A stretch of DNA of 64,000 bases from Marinilactibacillus piezotolerans (lineage in GTDB: Bacteria > Bacillota > Bacilli > Lactobacillales > Carnobacteriaceae_A): assembly GCF_900114235.1 (NCBI RefSeq), contig NZ_FOSJ01000002.1:1-64000 (forward strand). The letters run 5' to 3'. The notes beneath the pieces were generated by a model. That model saw only the letters and a list, made by a program, of their open reading frames with translations, had not been told where the DNA came from and made no database searches. Shown one piece after another: positions 9,517 through 18,072 of the stretch. The position numbers were made by a program, and so were the translations under genes. The number at the start of each line of letters is the position of its first letter. Positions within the stretch are counted from its first letter, which is position 1.

Positions 9517-9979
9517 GTCCATACTCCTTCAAGATTTTTTCTTGTAAAGTAAACATTTCTTTTTCCTCTGTTTCAGTCATATGATCGTATCCATTAAGAT
9601 GCAGCAGTCCGTGCACAACGAGAAACCCCAGTTCACGTTCAAATGAATGTCCATAATCTTCTGCTTGTTCTGCTGTTTTATCGATTGAAATAAAAAGATC
9701 TCCTAACACTCGGGGTAAATCAATTTCATCTTCATCTGAGATTAACCAGTCATCTTCCGTTTCATCTTCCATCGCGAAGCTAATGACATCTGTTGCATAA
9801 TCTTTATTACGATAAGTTTTATTGATTTCTTGAATTCTATTATTATCGACTATCGTTACTGAAATCTCAGCATCCTCTTCCAAGGATAACTTCTCAGCTG
9901 CAAATTCTAGAATTTCATCAATCAATTTTTTCTCTGATTTTTTTAATCGATTCGTTTCATCATATAATAAGATTTCCAT
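9506..9979 (-). CDS. ybeY: endoribonuclease YbeY
   Basis: YbeY is a zinc-dependent RNase that acts in 16S rRNA maturation and ribosome quality control. The zinc-binding signature HGLLHLNGYDH is near the C-terminus, and TDVISFAM is also family-typical. Its 157 residues are normal. It starts on the last bases of phoH and ends inside dgkA, a tightly packed operon. Confidence 0.97.
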   Translation of the reverse strand: MEILLYDETNRLKKSEKKLIDEILEFAAEKLSLEEDAEISVTIVDNNRIQEINKTYRNKDYATDVISFAMEDETEDDWLISDEDEIDLPRVLGDLFISIDKTAEQAEDYGHSFERELGFLVVHGLLHLNGYDHMTETEEKEMFTLQEKILKEYGLER

Positions 9980-10950
9980 TATTTTTTCAAATCCGTTTCT
10001 TTTTCATAAGCTTTAATTACTTTGGCAACAAGAGGGTGTCTGATTACATCCTCTGCTTCAAAGTGTACATGTCCAATTCCAGGGATTCCTTTTAGTACCC
10101 GTTCAGCATGAATTAAGCCACTCGTTGTACCTGCCGGTAAATCAATTTGAGTTTTATCACCATTAATAATCATTTTTGATCCAAAACCAAGTCTTGTCAA
10201 AAACATTTTCATCTGTGGGACTGTAGTATTTTGAGCTTCATCCAAGATGACGAATGCATCATCTAAAGTTCTTCCTCTCATATAGGCAAGAGGAGCGACT
10301 TCAATTACTTCTCTATCCATTAATCGATTTGTATGCTCAGTTCCAAAAATATTATAAAGAGCGTCATAAAGAGGTCGTAGATAAGGATCAACCTTTTCTT
10401 TGAGGTCACCTGGTAAGAATCCTAGTTTTTCTCCAGCTTCTACTGCAGGTCTTGTCAAAATAATTCTTTTAACGTCTCCTTTTCTCATAGCAGCGACTGC
10501 CAACGCAACAGCCACGTAAGTCTTACCAGTTCCGGCAGGACCAATTCCTAATACAATATCATTATTTTTGACGGAATGAACATAGTTTCTTTGACCAACG
10601 TTTTTTATTCGTATAGGACGTCCATCTCTATCTTTGCCGATTTCTTCTTCATACATTTTTAAAAATTGTGAGAGTTTACCTTGCTGTGCCATACGAATAG
10701 CAGACAAAATATCAGAGCGCTTGATTCTATTTCCCTTATTGATTAGATGCTCTAACTCACTTAAAATACCATCAGCTTGTTCAACCGCTTGTGTTTCACC
10801 TGTGATTTCTATCTGGCTGCCGCGGCTGCTGATAGATACTGATAACTCTTCTTCGAGTAGCTTAAGATGATTATTTTGAGCACCAAATAAGGCGATAGCT
10901 TTTTCTGAATTATCAAAGATACGAATCTTTTTTTGTGCATTGTCAGTCAA
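9979..10950 (-). CDS. phoH: PhoH-family ATPase
   Basis: This 323-residue PhoH-like protein has an N-terminal KH-type region and a C-terminal ATPase with Walker A GPAGTGKTYVAVA and Walker B DEAQN. It is usually co-transcribed with ybeY and probably acts in RNA metabolism; the precise role is unsettled. The likely start is TTG at 10950, preceded by AAAGGAG at 11 bases. It is the first gene of the run down to recO. I found no convincing promoter in the 180 bases upstream. Confidence 0.93.
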   Translation of the reverse strand: MTDNAQKKIRIFDNSEKAIALFGAQNNHLKLLEEELSVSISSRGSQIEITGETQAVEQADGILSELEHLINKGNRIKRSDILSAIRMAQQGKLSQFLKMYEEEIGKDRDGRPIRIKNVGQRNYVHSVKNNDIVLGIGPAGTGKTYVAVALAVAAMRKGDVKRIILTRPAVEAGEKLGFLPGDLKEKVDPYLRPLYDALYNIFGTEHTNRLMDREVIEVAPLAYMRGRTLDDAFVILDEAQNTTVPQMKMFLTRLGFGSKMIINGDKTQIDLPAGTTSGLIHAERVLKGIPGIGHVHFEAEDVIRHPLVAKVIKAYEKETDLKK

Positions 10951-11131
10951 ACAAATGCCAACTCCTTTGAAAGGTTTAGTTTAGTTAAGTTTTTATACTT
11001 CCTATAAATCATAGCATAAAAAGTAAATAATCTCTATAAATACAAGTATAATAGCTATTTACAACATTTAAAACTTATTAAAGTACTATCAGAAAACATA
11101 ATTATTTTAAGCCAATAAATATAAAGATATC

Positions 11132-11173
11132 ACAAAAAAAGAGGCAGCGAGATCCGTGATCTCAACTCCCTCT
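11132..11173 (-). terminator. terminator of rpsU-yqeY
   Basis: On the minus strand a nested stem (GAGG...CCTC around GAGATC/GATCTC) is followed by seven T residues. It begins just after the yqeY stop. Confidence 0.85.
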
Positions 11174-11178
11174 AATCT

Positions 11179-11625
11179 TTATTTGCTTAATTCTTGTTTT
11201 ACAATCGAGCTAACAAGACTACCGTCTGCTTTTCCTTTAACTTTAGGCAAGACAGCACCCATTACTTTGCCCATATCTTTCATAGAGTCAGCACCTGTCT
11301 GTTCAACTGTATCACGAACAATTTGAAAAATTTCTTGTTCAGATAACTGCTCAGGAAGATATTGGTCAACAATTGAAAGTTCTTTTTCAAGTTTTTCAAC
11401 TAGATCTTTACGATCTGCATCTTTAAACTCATTAAGAGATTCGACTCTTTGCTTTTTCTCACGAGCAAGCACCGTTAACTCTTCATCTTCAGTCAATTCG
11501 TCTCCTTTGTTGATTTGTTCATTTTGCAAAGCAGATTTTAACATACGAATCGTAGTAAGGCTTTCGCGATCTTTAGCTTTCATCGCAACTTTCATATCTT
11601 GATTAAGTTCTTCTAACACTGTCAA
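11179..11625 (-). CDS. yqeY: GatB/YqeY-domain protein
   Basis: This 148-residue YqeY protein is related to the C-terminal tRNA-binding domain of the GatB amidotransferase subunit. Blocks seen are LTTIRMLKSALQNEQI and TGADSMKDMGKVMGAVLP. Its biological role is not settled. The TTG at 11625 has GAAGGTG 6 bases upstream and is preferred to GTG at 11634. It follows rpsU, the usual Firmicutes arrangement. Confidence 0.93.
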   Translation of the reverse strand: MTVLEELNQDMKVAMKAKDRESLTTIRMLKSALQNEQINKGDELTEDEELTVLAREKKQRVESLNEFKDADRKDLVEKLEKELSIVDQYLPEQLSEQEIFQIVRDTVEQTGADSMKDMGKVMGAVLPKVKGKADGSLVSSIVKQELSK

Positions 11626-11686
11626 ATAGTTCACCTTCTTTAAAGAAAAGTGGTATTATATTTTTTGTTCAAAAGCAATACGTAAA

Positions 11687-11869
11687 TTAAAATTTCTTGT
11701 TTTTACGTTTTCTTGCTTCCTCAGATTTCTTTTTACGTTTAACACTTGGCTTTTCATAGTATTCACGTTTACGGGCTTCTTTTAAAGTGCCAGTTTTAGA
11801 AACGGAACGTTTGAAGCGACGAAGAGCATCATCAAGACTCTCACCTTTCTTGATATCTGTTTTAGTCAT
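11687..11869 (-). CDS. rpsU: 30S ribosomal protein S21
   Basis: This 60-residue, strongly basic protein has the S21 core: [20 protein letters not shown] and [13 protein letters not shown]21 sits near the anti-Shine-Dalgarno end of 16S rRNA. The ATG follows GGGGAAG. It is co-directional with yqeY 61 bases downstream. Confidence 0.98.
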   Translation of the reverse strand: MTKTDIKKGESLDDALRRFKRSVSKTGTLKEARKREYYEKPSVKRKKKSEEARKRKNKKF

Positions 11870-12110
11870 CGTTCTTCCCCTCCCCTCGTACGTTCAGGGA
11901 GTTCCATTTGTTTAATAAAATAATTCCTCACAATTGGTCTTCCCTATCAATAAATGATGTAACTGATTTCATATACATAGCTGATGTATAAAAACAGTTC
12001 TTGCTCATTATATACAACAAGCATTTTTACGTCAACCGTTAGAAGTAAAAAAATTAAATTTTTATAAAAATTGATTTCTTACCTGTTAGATTAAATTATT
12101 CCTTCTGAAC

Positions 12111-12533
12111 TTAACTTGCCATGCAGTTACTGCAGATTCCAAAAAGTTCAAATCTGTGGGCAGTCACTTTACAGCCGGGTAATTGATCTGAAAACATATC
12201 GATTGGACAGTTCTCAAGAGGCACTGTTCTTCCGCAATTTGTACAAATAAAGTGATGATGGTGATGACCGTGCATCTCACAACTGAAACGAAACAGTTTT
12301 TCGCCATTCAACTCAGTCTCTTCTACTATTGCTAGATCCACAAAAGTATTTAGATTTCTATAAATCGTATCTGGACTAATTCCAGGGAATAGCCCTTTCA
12401 GGCTATCTTGTACTTCCTTAGCAGTCATATATTTATCATGATTAAATAATAATTCTAATATTTTTTGGCGTTTTCCAGTAGTTTTATATCCTTTATTTTT
12501 TAAAGTCGTAACAGCTTGATCAAAAGCAGACAA
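12111..12533 (-). CDS. zur: Fur-family regulator, probably the zinc sensor Zur
   Basis: This 140-residue Fur-type repressor has an N-terminal winged helix (TAKEVQDSLKGLFPGISPDTIYRNL). Its metal and dimer domain carries HGHHHHHFICTNCG and a C-terminal CSNC pair that form the structural zinc site. The five-histidine run and CTNCG...CPI layout resemble Bacillus Zur more than PerR or Fur, but specificity is an inference. It starts at TTG (12533) after AAGGAAG. A good promoter and a dyad that fits a Fur-family operator lie directly upstream, so autoregulation is likely. Confidence 0.85.
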   Translation of the reverse strand: MSAFDQAVTTLKNKGYKTTGKRQKILELLFNHDKYMTAKEVQDSLKGLFPGISPDTIYRNLNTFVDLAIVEETELNGEKLFRFSCEMHGHHHHHFICTNCGRTVPLENCPIDMFSDQLPGCKVTAHRFELFGICSNCMAS

Positions 12534-12563
12534 AATATCGCTTCCTTTTAATTAGTTTAGTAT

Positions 12564-12592
12564 ATAATAGCTGAGATTCGTAAAAATATCAA
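12564..12592 (-). promoter_or_regulatory. zur promoter
   Basis: On the minus strand TTGATA (12587-12592) and TATTAT (12564-12569) are spaced by exactly 17 bases. Each hexamer is one base from consensus. Confidence 0.8.
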
Positions 12593-12597
12593 GAATC
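12575..12597. promoter_or_regulatory. candidate Zur operator (23-bp imperfect dyad)
   Basis: GATTC at 12575-12579 and GAATC at 12593-12597 are the outer arms of a dyad. Eight of eleven half-site positions match, and the left half reads GATTCGTAA, close to the known Bacillus-type Zur half-site ATCGTAAT. The dyad covers the -35 hexamer of zur completely, as expected for repression. It is also 10 bases upstream of the -35 of the divergent gene. Confidence 0.55.
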
Positions 12598-12606
12598 GCT
12601 TGTTAC

Positions 12607-12635
12607 TTCACTAAATATCTCTTGTCCTGTATAAT
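12607..12635 (+). promoter_or_regulatory. promoter of the PEP synthetase regulatory protein gene
   Basis: TTCACT (12607-12612) and a perfect TATAAT (12630-12635) are spaced by 17 bases, 31 bases ahead of the GTG start. Confidence 0.75.
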
Positions 12636-12665
12636 AGCTCTGTACTCTAGAAAGGATGAAACATA

Positions 12666-13478
12666 GTGAATGAACACTCAAAATTAGCCATATATGTCTT
12701 ATCAGATTCTGTAGGAGGAACCGCTAGTAACATTAGTAACGCAGCATTATCACAATTTCCTCAGCTAGAATGTAATTTTAAAATATTTTCGTTCATTAGA
12801 GAAAAAAATCAGCTTATGAATATCTTAAAAAAAGCGCAGGAAGTGAATGCAATCATTCTGCATACTTTTGTCAGCAAAACACTTATTCATACGATTCATG
12901 ATTTCTGTAGTGAGAATGATTTAACTTGTTTTGACATTTTAAATCCAATTATGCGGGAAATTAGCAAACGAACCAATCTGCAACCACAGTTTAAACCTGG
13001 AGCTATGCATAAATTAGATGAAAACTATTTTGACCGTATTGGAGCTATGGAGTTTGCTGTTACTTATGATGATGGTAAAGATCCAAAAGGCTTTTTAGAA
13101 GCGGATATCGTCATACTAGGCATTTCCAGAACCTCTAAAACACCTTTAAGTATTTATTTAGCGAACCAGAATTACAAAGTAGCGAATCTTCCTCTTATGC
13201 CAGAAGCTGAAATTCCAAGTGAATTGTGGAGTGTAGATCCTAAAAAAATTGTTGGGTTAACAAATGATGAAAGTATTTTATCAAACATTCGTAAAGAGAG
13301 AATGATTTCTTATGGTATGAACCCAGATACCCCTTATTCTAGTACTGAACGCATTCAAAAAGAAATTAGGTATGCAGAGACCTTGTATGCCAAACTAGGA
13401 TGTCAGATCATTAATGTTGCAAATAAATCAATTGAAGAAACAGCAGCTATTATTGTTAATTCATTTCAAGCGCATTGA
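12666..13478 (+). CDS. PEP synthetase / pyruvate-phosphate dikinase regulatory protein (DUF299)
   Basis: This bifunctional kinase-phosphorylase family inactivates PPDK or PEP synthetase by ADP-dependent phosphorylation and reactivates it by phosphorolysis. The 270-residue product shows the family start (VLSDSVGGTA) and the P-loop region LGISRTSKTPLSIYLAN, with GLTNDESILSNIRKERM later. The start is GTG at 12666 after AAAGGATG. No target dikinase gene is in the window; in B. subtilis the homologue is YqfL. It is divergent from zur. Confidence 0.93.
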   Translation: MNEHSKLAIYVLSDSVGGTASNISNAALSQFPQLECNFKIFSFIREKNQLMNILKKAQEVNAIILHTFVSKTLIHTIHDFCSENDLTCFDILNPIMREISKRTNLQPQFKPGAMHKLDENYFDRIGAMEFAVTYDDGKDPKGFLEADIVILGISRTSKTPLSIYLANQNYKVANLPLMPEAEIPSELWSVDPKKIVGLTNDESILSNIRKERMISYGMNPDTPYSSTERIQKEIRYAETLYAKLGCQIINVANKSIEETAAIIVNSFQAH

Positions 13479-13494
13479 TCCCTTTTTATAATAA

Positions 13495-13533
13495 AAATGC
13501 ACATGGCTCCTGGTTAAGGAGCCATGTGCATTT
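13495..13533. terminator. bidirectional terminator
   Basis: A perfect 16-bp stem (AAATGCACATGGCTCC and its complement) with a 7-nt loop lies between two convergent genes. A/T runs on both sides allow use on either strand. Confidence 0.9.
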
Positions 13534-13543
13534 ATTATTGTAA

Positions 13544-13945
13544 TTATTTCATTTTTTTGCGTTTAATTTTACCATCCCAATCAGCATATCCGCCTTTAAG
13601 AATGTACAAATTCTGATAACCTTGTTTTTTTAATATAATTGCAGATCTTGCACTCAGGGTTTTCTTTTCGTCGTACAAATATATTGGCTGATCTTTACGA
13701 AGTTCATTCGCTCTTTGTTTCATTTGTAGATAAGGAAGATTTCTAGCTCCTAAAATATGTCCAGCATCAAATTCGTCTTTACCTCTAACGTCAACTACCT
13801 GTGCTTTACGCATATTTTCTTTAAATTCTTCCTTGGAAACAATAGTAGCAGCGTTTTTTCTTCTAAAATATTGTATGAGTTCCCAAATCCCCCATCCAAT
13901 AATTCCAATCCACAAGATTATAGTAAATATTGTCCATCCATCCAA
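13544..13945 (-). CDS. membrane-anchored rhodanese-fold protein lacking the catalytic cysteine
   Basis: One N-terminal membrane helix (residues 5-26) is followed by a rhodanese domain (VVDVRGKDEFDAGHI, ILKKQGYQNLYILKGGYADW). The loop that should carry the active cysteine reads YLYDEKKTLSAR, with Asp92 in its place, so sulfur transfer is unlikely. The domain may bind a partner or act as a scaffold. It starts at TTG (13945) after AAAGGAAG. It belongs to the YqhL/YibN-like group. Confidence 0.85.
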   Translation of the reverse strand: MDGWTIFTIILWIGIIGWGIWELIQYFRRKNAATIVSKEEFKENMRKAQVVDVRGKDEFDAGHILGARNLPYLQMKQRANELRKDQPIYLYDEKKTLSARSAIILKKQGYQNLYILKGGYADWDGKIKRKKMK

Positions 13946-14017
13946 TTCTATACTTCCTTTCTAACTGTTCTCATCTACATAGTTTACAGTAGAAAAGCGT
14001 TTTTTTCTAGTACTTAT

Positions 14018-15136
14018 TTAGATAGAATCAGATATTAACGAGTGAATTGAAGAATTTCCTTCTAAATCGATAACCTTTTCAAATTGCCAACCATATAATA
14101 CGTATTTTTCATCAGGTGAAAGTAAGATTGGTGCATTTTCAGGGAGTGAGATGACTGGATGCAGCTGACTATTTTGGAAATCCAATATACACAAAGTGAA
14201 AGAACCTAAATTTTGATTTAAGTCAGTAGGTTCATCAGCTACATTGCCAACAATCATACCATCTCTGTTGCTTTGTGATAGATAAGGATGTATGATTCTT
14301 TCTCCCATCGTAACTTTTGGAATTGTGATCGTTCCTTTATGAACCAAAAGAGGATAATCTTTCATTAGATGAACTTCATGGTCATTAATATCTGACTCCA
14401 AAATAGAAACTACAGTATCCTGATTCAGGTAAAACCCTATTGTTTCATTACTGATTCGGTCAGGAGTTTCATCTTTTCTAACATCTCCTATAAAAAGCTG
14501 CTTTGATAGTTCATCTATGTACAAGTAAAGATGAGATGAATACCAGTTAGGTTCAACACTTTGAATAGGCATTTCTTGAAATTGATTGTTTTCAAGATTC
14601 CAGATCCTTACCTTAGCTTGTTCAACCGATGTCTTTGAATCGACTTGATAATAGGATAAAAATACCAAATGATCTTCTACAGGGTTCCAATTGACAGTTA
14701 GATAACCACTATAATCAATTTTTTTTCGGTTTAATTCATCGCCTACTAAATTTACTACCACGAGATCAACTGATTGATCAGAACCCTCTTGAAACAATAT
14801 CTTATCTAGTTGATTATTGATTTTGACAGTTAAAATATGTTTTTCTGTAGAATATAGCATTTTACGGTCTCCATTTTTTATATTTAATTGGATCAATTGC
14901 TGGCCTTTTTGGTCTCCAAGATGAACAAGCACTTCATCATTGTCTAACCACCCTACTATTTTTTGTAAAGTTTCTTTTGATTGATCAATTTGAATAAATT
15001 TAGATTCTTCAATAGTTGGATGATTAGATGGTTCTTCTTTTGACATTGATTCAGAAGCAGAACATGCATATAGAAAAAAGAGACCAGAAAGCATGAGAAA
15101 TAGACTAACTGATTTCAGCTTATTTCTTGAATGCAT
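14018..15136 (-). CDS. YqgU-like lipoprotein, beta-propeller type
   Basis: The N-terminus is basic, then hydrophobic, and ends in a lipobox (LYAC, with SASES after it), so the protein should be lipid-anchored outside the membrane. The remaining 340 residues contain repeated beta-rich blocks with polar turns (VGWLDNDEVLVHLG, TVNWNPVEDHLVFLSYY, LLSPDEKYVLYGWQFE), which suggests a WD-like propeller. The preferred start is ATG 15136 after AGAAGGTG, not the upstream TTG. In B. subtilis a similar lipoprotein (YqgU) lies near glcK and the rhomboid gene, as here. Function unknown. Confidence 0.7.
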   Translation of the reverse strand: MHSRNKLKSVSLFLMLSGLFFLYACSASESMSKEEPSNHPTIEESKFIQIDQSKETLQKIVGWLDNDEVLVHLGDQKGQQLIQLNIKNGDRKMLYSTEKHILTVKINNQLDKILFQEGSDQSVDLVVVNLVGDELNRKKIDYSGYLTVNWNPVEDHLVFLSYYQVDSKTSVEQAKVRIWNLENNQFQEMPIQSVEPNWYSSHLYLYIDELSKQLFIGDVRKDETPDRISNETIGFYLNQDTVVSILESDINDHEVHLMKDYPLLVHKGTITIPKVTMGERIIHPYLSQSNRDGMIVGNVADEPTDLNQNLGSFTLCILDFQNSQLHPVISLPENAPILLSPDEKYVLYGWQFEKVIDLEGNSSIHSLISDSI

Positions 15137-15202
15137 TCTGATCACCTTCTTATCCAATATATTAATTCTATATTAACATAAGAGAAGTTTTTAAATCATC
15201 TA

Positions 15203-16180
15203 TCATGACTCAGAGAATGAGTCATTAAGGACTAGAGAACTAGCACCAATTACTCCTGCATCATTTCCTAGTTCGGCAATTTTGATCTTAGTATTATTAT
15301 AAATGGGCGGAAAAGCATAATTCACAAATTTTTCTCTAATCTTTTCAGCCAAAAATTCTCCGGCTCTGGATACTCCACCACCAATAACAATTGTAGAAGG
15401 ATTCAGCATATTAGAGATATTACCACAAGCTAGAGCTAAATAATCACAAACTTTATCCACTACTCTTACTGCGAAAATATCGCCATCCTTAGCTGCATCA
15501 AAAACACTTTTAGCATCAACGCTCTCACCATTATCTATGCTTTCTTTCAGAGAAGAAACTCCTGCAAATTCTTCAGCCATTGTTCTAGCTAATCTAACAA
15601 CTCCTGTAGCACTTGCAACAGTTTCGAGGCATCCTTTATTACCGCATGTACAATCAAATCCGTGAGGTTCAACAACAATGTGTCCAATTTCTCCGGCTGC
15701 ACCAGATGCACCACGGACTAGTTCTCCATTTATAATAATGCCACCACCGACACCAGTACCTAATGTCATAAAAACTACATTAGGCTCATTGTTTCCAGCC
15801 CCAATCCATTGTTCTCCTAAAGCGGCAACATTTGCGTCATTATCAATGAAGAAAGGAATTCCTGTACCTTCTTCAACAAGTTTTTTGACAAATTGGATCG
15901 TTCTCCAGTTTAGATTATAGGCACCAATAACAGTTCCTTCAACATGACTTACATTTCCAGGAGAACCCATGCCGATTCCTAAGAAATCTTCTTTAGTCAT
16001 ATTGTATAAATCTAAATGATGGTTGATTGATTCAATAATTGCAGGTACGATTTTCGCACCTTTTTCAGTTGTATCTGTTACTAAACTCCATTTATTTTGA
16101 ATTTGACCTTCGATATTTAGAATTGCAAACTTGATAGTCGTTCCACCTAGATCAATTCCAATCAATTTTTTTTCAAGCAT
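15203..16180 (-). CDS. glcK: glucokinase, ROK family
   Basis: The enzyme phosphorylates glucose to glucose-6-phosphate with ATP. The N-terminal ATP site is IGIDLGGTTIKFAI. The ROK zinc motif is CTCGNKGCLE, and the sugar-site residues are in FIDNDANVAALGE and GAAGEIGH. Its 325 residues are normal. It follows a rhomboid gene by 17 bases, so the two are probably co-transcribed. The small yqgQ gene often found between them is not seen. Confidence 0.95.
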   Translation of the reverse strand: MLEKKLIGIDLGGTTIKFAILNIEGQIQNKWSLVTDTTEKGAKIVPAIIESINHHLDLYNMTKEDFLGIGMGSPGNVSHVEGTVIGAYNLNWRTIQFVKKLVEEGTGIPFFIDNDANVAALGEQWIGAGNNEPNVVFMTLGTGVGGGIIINGELVRGASGAAGEIGHIVVEPHGFDCTCGNKGCLETVASATGVVRLARTMAEEFAGVSSLKESIDNGESVDAKSVFDAAKDGDIFAVRVVDKVCDYLALACGNISNMLNPSTIVIGGGVSRAGEFLAEKIREKFVNYAFPPIYNNTKIKIAELGNDAGVIGASSLVLNDSFSES

Positions 16181-16197
16181 ATTTTCCCCTCCATTTT

Positions 16198-16902
16198 TTA
16201 ATTGAAATAAAGCATAGTTGTTGTTCGCCAGCCTATAATTAATATGATACTAAGTAAAATGATATAAATACCACCATACTTAGCTTGAACTTTAACCCCA
16301 CTGATCCAAGCTTTCGGTGCTGATAATGCATACATAGTCAAGTAGCCGCCAGCTAAACCACCAACATGACCAGCCATATCGATTCCATTGCTGAAAAGAC
16401 CAAATACGAGATTGATGATGATCAGCAATAAGAAACTTTTAGACATTTCTTTAACCTGGTAATTATTTGGAAATAGTTTAGGCAAAACAAGTGTTGCTCC
16501 GAAAAGGCCAAATAATGCTGTACTAGCACCTGCTGAGATGGATTGATTGAATGCAAAGCTTGCAGCATTTCCCGCTATAGCACTAAGCATATAGAGCAAT
16601 AAATATCTCCAATGACCTATGATCGCTTCTACCTGTATCCCTAGAAAGTAAATAATCAGCCCATTGAGAAGAATATGCTCAATCCCTATGTGTAAAAAAA
16701 CAGGTGTAATAAGGCGCCACCATTCTCCAAGCACGATCAGTTCGTTAACTTTAGCACCTAATTCATATAGAACGAAAGGATTTTGGCTGCCTCCTCTAAG
16801 TGTTTGTAAGAGAAACATAAACACAGTTAAGCCTAATAATCCATAAGTTACAAAAGGCTTTCTCTGCCATCGTCTCATTTTCATTTTAGTTTGAGGACTC
16901 AT
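16198..16902 (-). CDS. rhomboid-family intramembrane serine protease
   Basis: This 234-residue protein has about six or seven membrane helices. The catalytic serine is in GASTALFG and the histidine in DMAGHVGGLAGG; these are the rhomboid dyad positions. An HxxxN-like pattern (HILLNGL) appears in the second helix region. It corresponds to the catalytic half of Bacillus YqgP/GluP but lacks the long N-terminal domain of that protein. It is linked with glcK. Confidence 0.92.
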   Translation of the reverse strand: MSPQTKMKMRRWQRKPFVTYGLLGLTVFMFLLQTLRGGSQNPFVLYELGAKVNELIVLGEWWRLITPVFLHIGIEHILLNGLIIYFLGIQVEAIIGHWRYLLLYMLSAIAGNAASFAFNQSISAGASTALFGLFGATLVLPKLFPNNYQVKEMSKSFLLLIIINLVFGLFSNGIDMAGHVGGLAGGYLTMYALSAPKAWISGVKVQAKYGGIYIILLSIILIIGWRTTTMLYFN

Positions 16903-16983
16903 TTATAATCCTTCCTTTTTATGCAATTTATATTTAGTATATCATAAATTTTATCATCTAAATGTTTAAAATTAATCGCTAAC

Positions 16984-17027
16984 AAAAAAAGCTTTGAAAC
17001 CATAATGACCAAATGGTTTCAAAGCTT
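16984..17027 (-). terminator. terminator
   Basis: A 14-bp stem (AAGCTTTGAAACCAT with its complement) is followed on the minus strand by a run of seven T residues. It lies just after the stop of the gene at 17044. Confidence 0.85.
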
Positions 17028-17043
17028 CAAATTTGAATTTACA

Positions 17044-17385
17044 TCATTCCATATTGCCATCTAAATCTTTTTTGAACTCTTTAGCAGCTTCTAGATTTGA
17101 TGCGGCTCTATTCTTTTCATTATTAGATTTATTATTCTCATCGGTCTGTTCAATTGAAGTTTTATCAAGTGAATCAGTCAAACTGGTTGTCTCACCAGTT
17201 CCTTCTATGGAAACTACATGCAATGATTGTAGATAAATTATTTCTCCAGATTTTAATTCAAATTCATGAAATAAATTGCCGGATTCTTTATTTGAATTTG
17301 ATAATATTTTGTGCAATTCTTCTGGAGGTATCTGAATCATAAAAAGCTCACCATTTACCATACTAACCTTGGACATTCTGCTCAT
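17044..17385 (-). CDS. small acidic protein of unknown function
   Basis: This protein of about 113 residues is not recognised. The first half looks folded (ELFMIQIPPEELHKIL, FELKSGEIIYLQSLHVV). The second half is polar and low-complexity with many Asn, Glu, Lys and Ser, so it is probably disordered. Three in-frame ATG codons lie close together (17394, 17385, 17376); 17385 has the best spacing to GAAAGG. It is followed by a clear terminator, which supports a real transcription unit. Confidence 0.5.
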   Translation of the reverse strand: MSRMSKVSMVNGELFMIQIPPEELHKILSNSNKESGNLFHEFELKSGEIIYLQSLHVVSIEGTGETTSLTDSLDKTSIEQTDENNKSNNEKNRAASNLEAAKEFKKDLDGNME

Positions 17386-17486
17386 CTTGCTCATCCTTTC
17401 AAATATGTTTTATTAAATTCATCATATAGGAATAAGGTAAGATACTGAAATTATATGCATAGTCACAGAGTAATATTTGCTAAAAA

Positions 17487-18020
17487 CTAATTTCCCATAA
17501 GCTTTTGTGCTATTTCTTCGTAAGTCATTTCGCTATTGATTTCATAGCTGCCAGGACGAACTAACGGAGCATAGTCGTTATCTTCTAAAAAGCTGTCAAA
17601 ATCATAACGATCTTCAATAATGCTTTCTGACTCTAATTGTTGTGCGGCTACACTACTAGGTTCACCCTCGCCAATTGTAATTGTTGCTTTAATTACTGGA
17701 TCTTCTTCAGGCTCCTCCTCTTTGCTTTCATCTTTAACTTCGTCTTCATTGCTAGAGGCATCTTCTTCTGTATCGCTAGTTTCCGTTTCATTGGCAGGTT
17801 GTTCAACTTCTTCTGAAGTTGTTTCTGCTTGTGAGGTTTGAGCAACTTCTAGCTGAGCAATTTTTTCTTCTAAATAAGTAATTTCAGATTCTAGTTCTTC
17901 AACATTCCCAGTTTGACCGTTCGCTGACTGGTTTCCCGGCATCAATAAAGAAGTCAATACAAGAATAATACCGGAAATAAAGAACCCTAGAGCTAGAATT
18001 CTTATATTTTTTTTCGACAT
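17487..18020 (-). CDS. membrane-anchored protein with MltG-like LysM-type domain
   Basis: The 177 residues comprise a membrane helix (10-28), a coiled-coil stretch (about 40-62), a long acidic Glu/Ser/Thr linker (65-110) and a C-terminal domain. That domain (TITIGEGEPSSVAAQQLESE, YDFDSFLEDNDYAPLVRPGSYEI) resembles the N-terminal module of the endolytic transglycosylase MltG/YceG. The catalytic MltG part is absent, so it is not a transglycosylase. It may bind cell-wall material. It lies 52 bases downstream of the next gene, in the same direction. Confidence 0.65.
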   Translation of the reverse strand: MSKKNIRILALGFFISGIILVLTSLLMPGNQSANGQTGNVEELESEITYLEEKIAQLEVAQTSQAETTSEEVEQPANETETSDTEEDASSNEDEVKDESKEEEPEEDPVIKATITIGEGEPSSVAAQQLESESIIEDRYDFDSFLEDNDYAPLVRPGSYEINSEMTYEEIAQKLMGN

Positions 18021-18072
18021 ATTTTTATTCCTTTCCTTAATAGCTAGTTACTCTGTCCATCTATTTTTCTAC

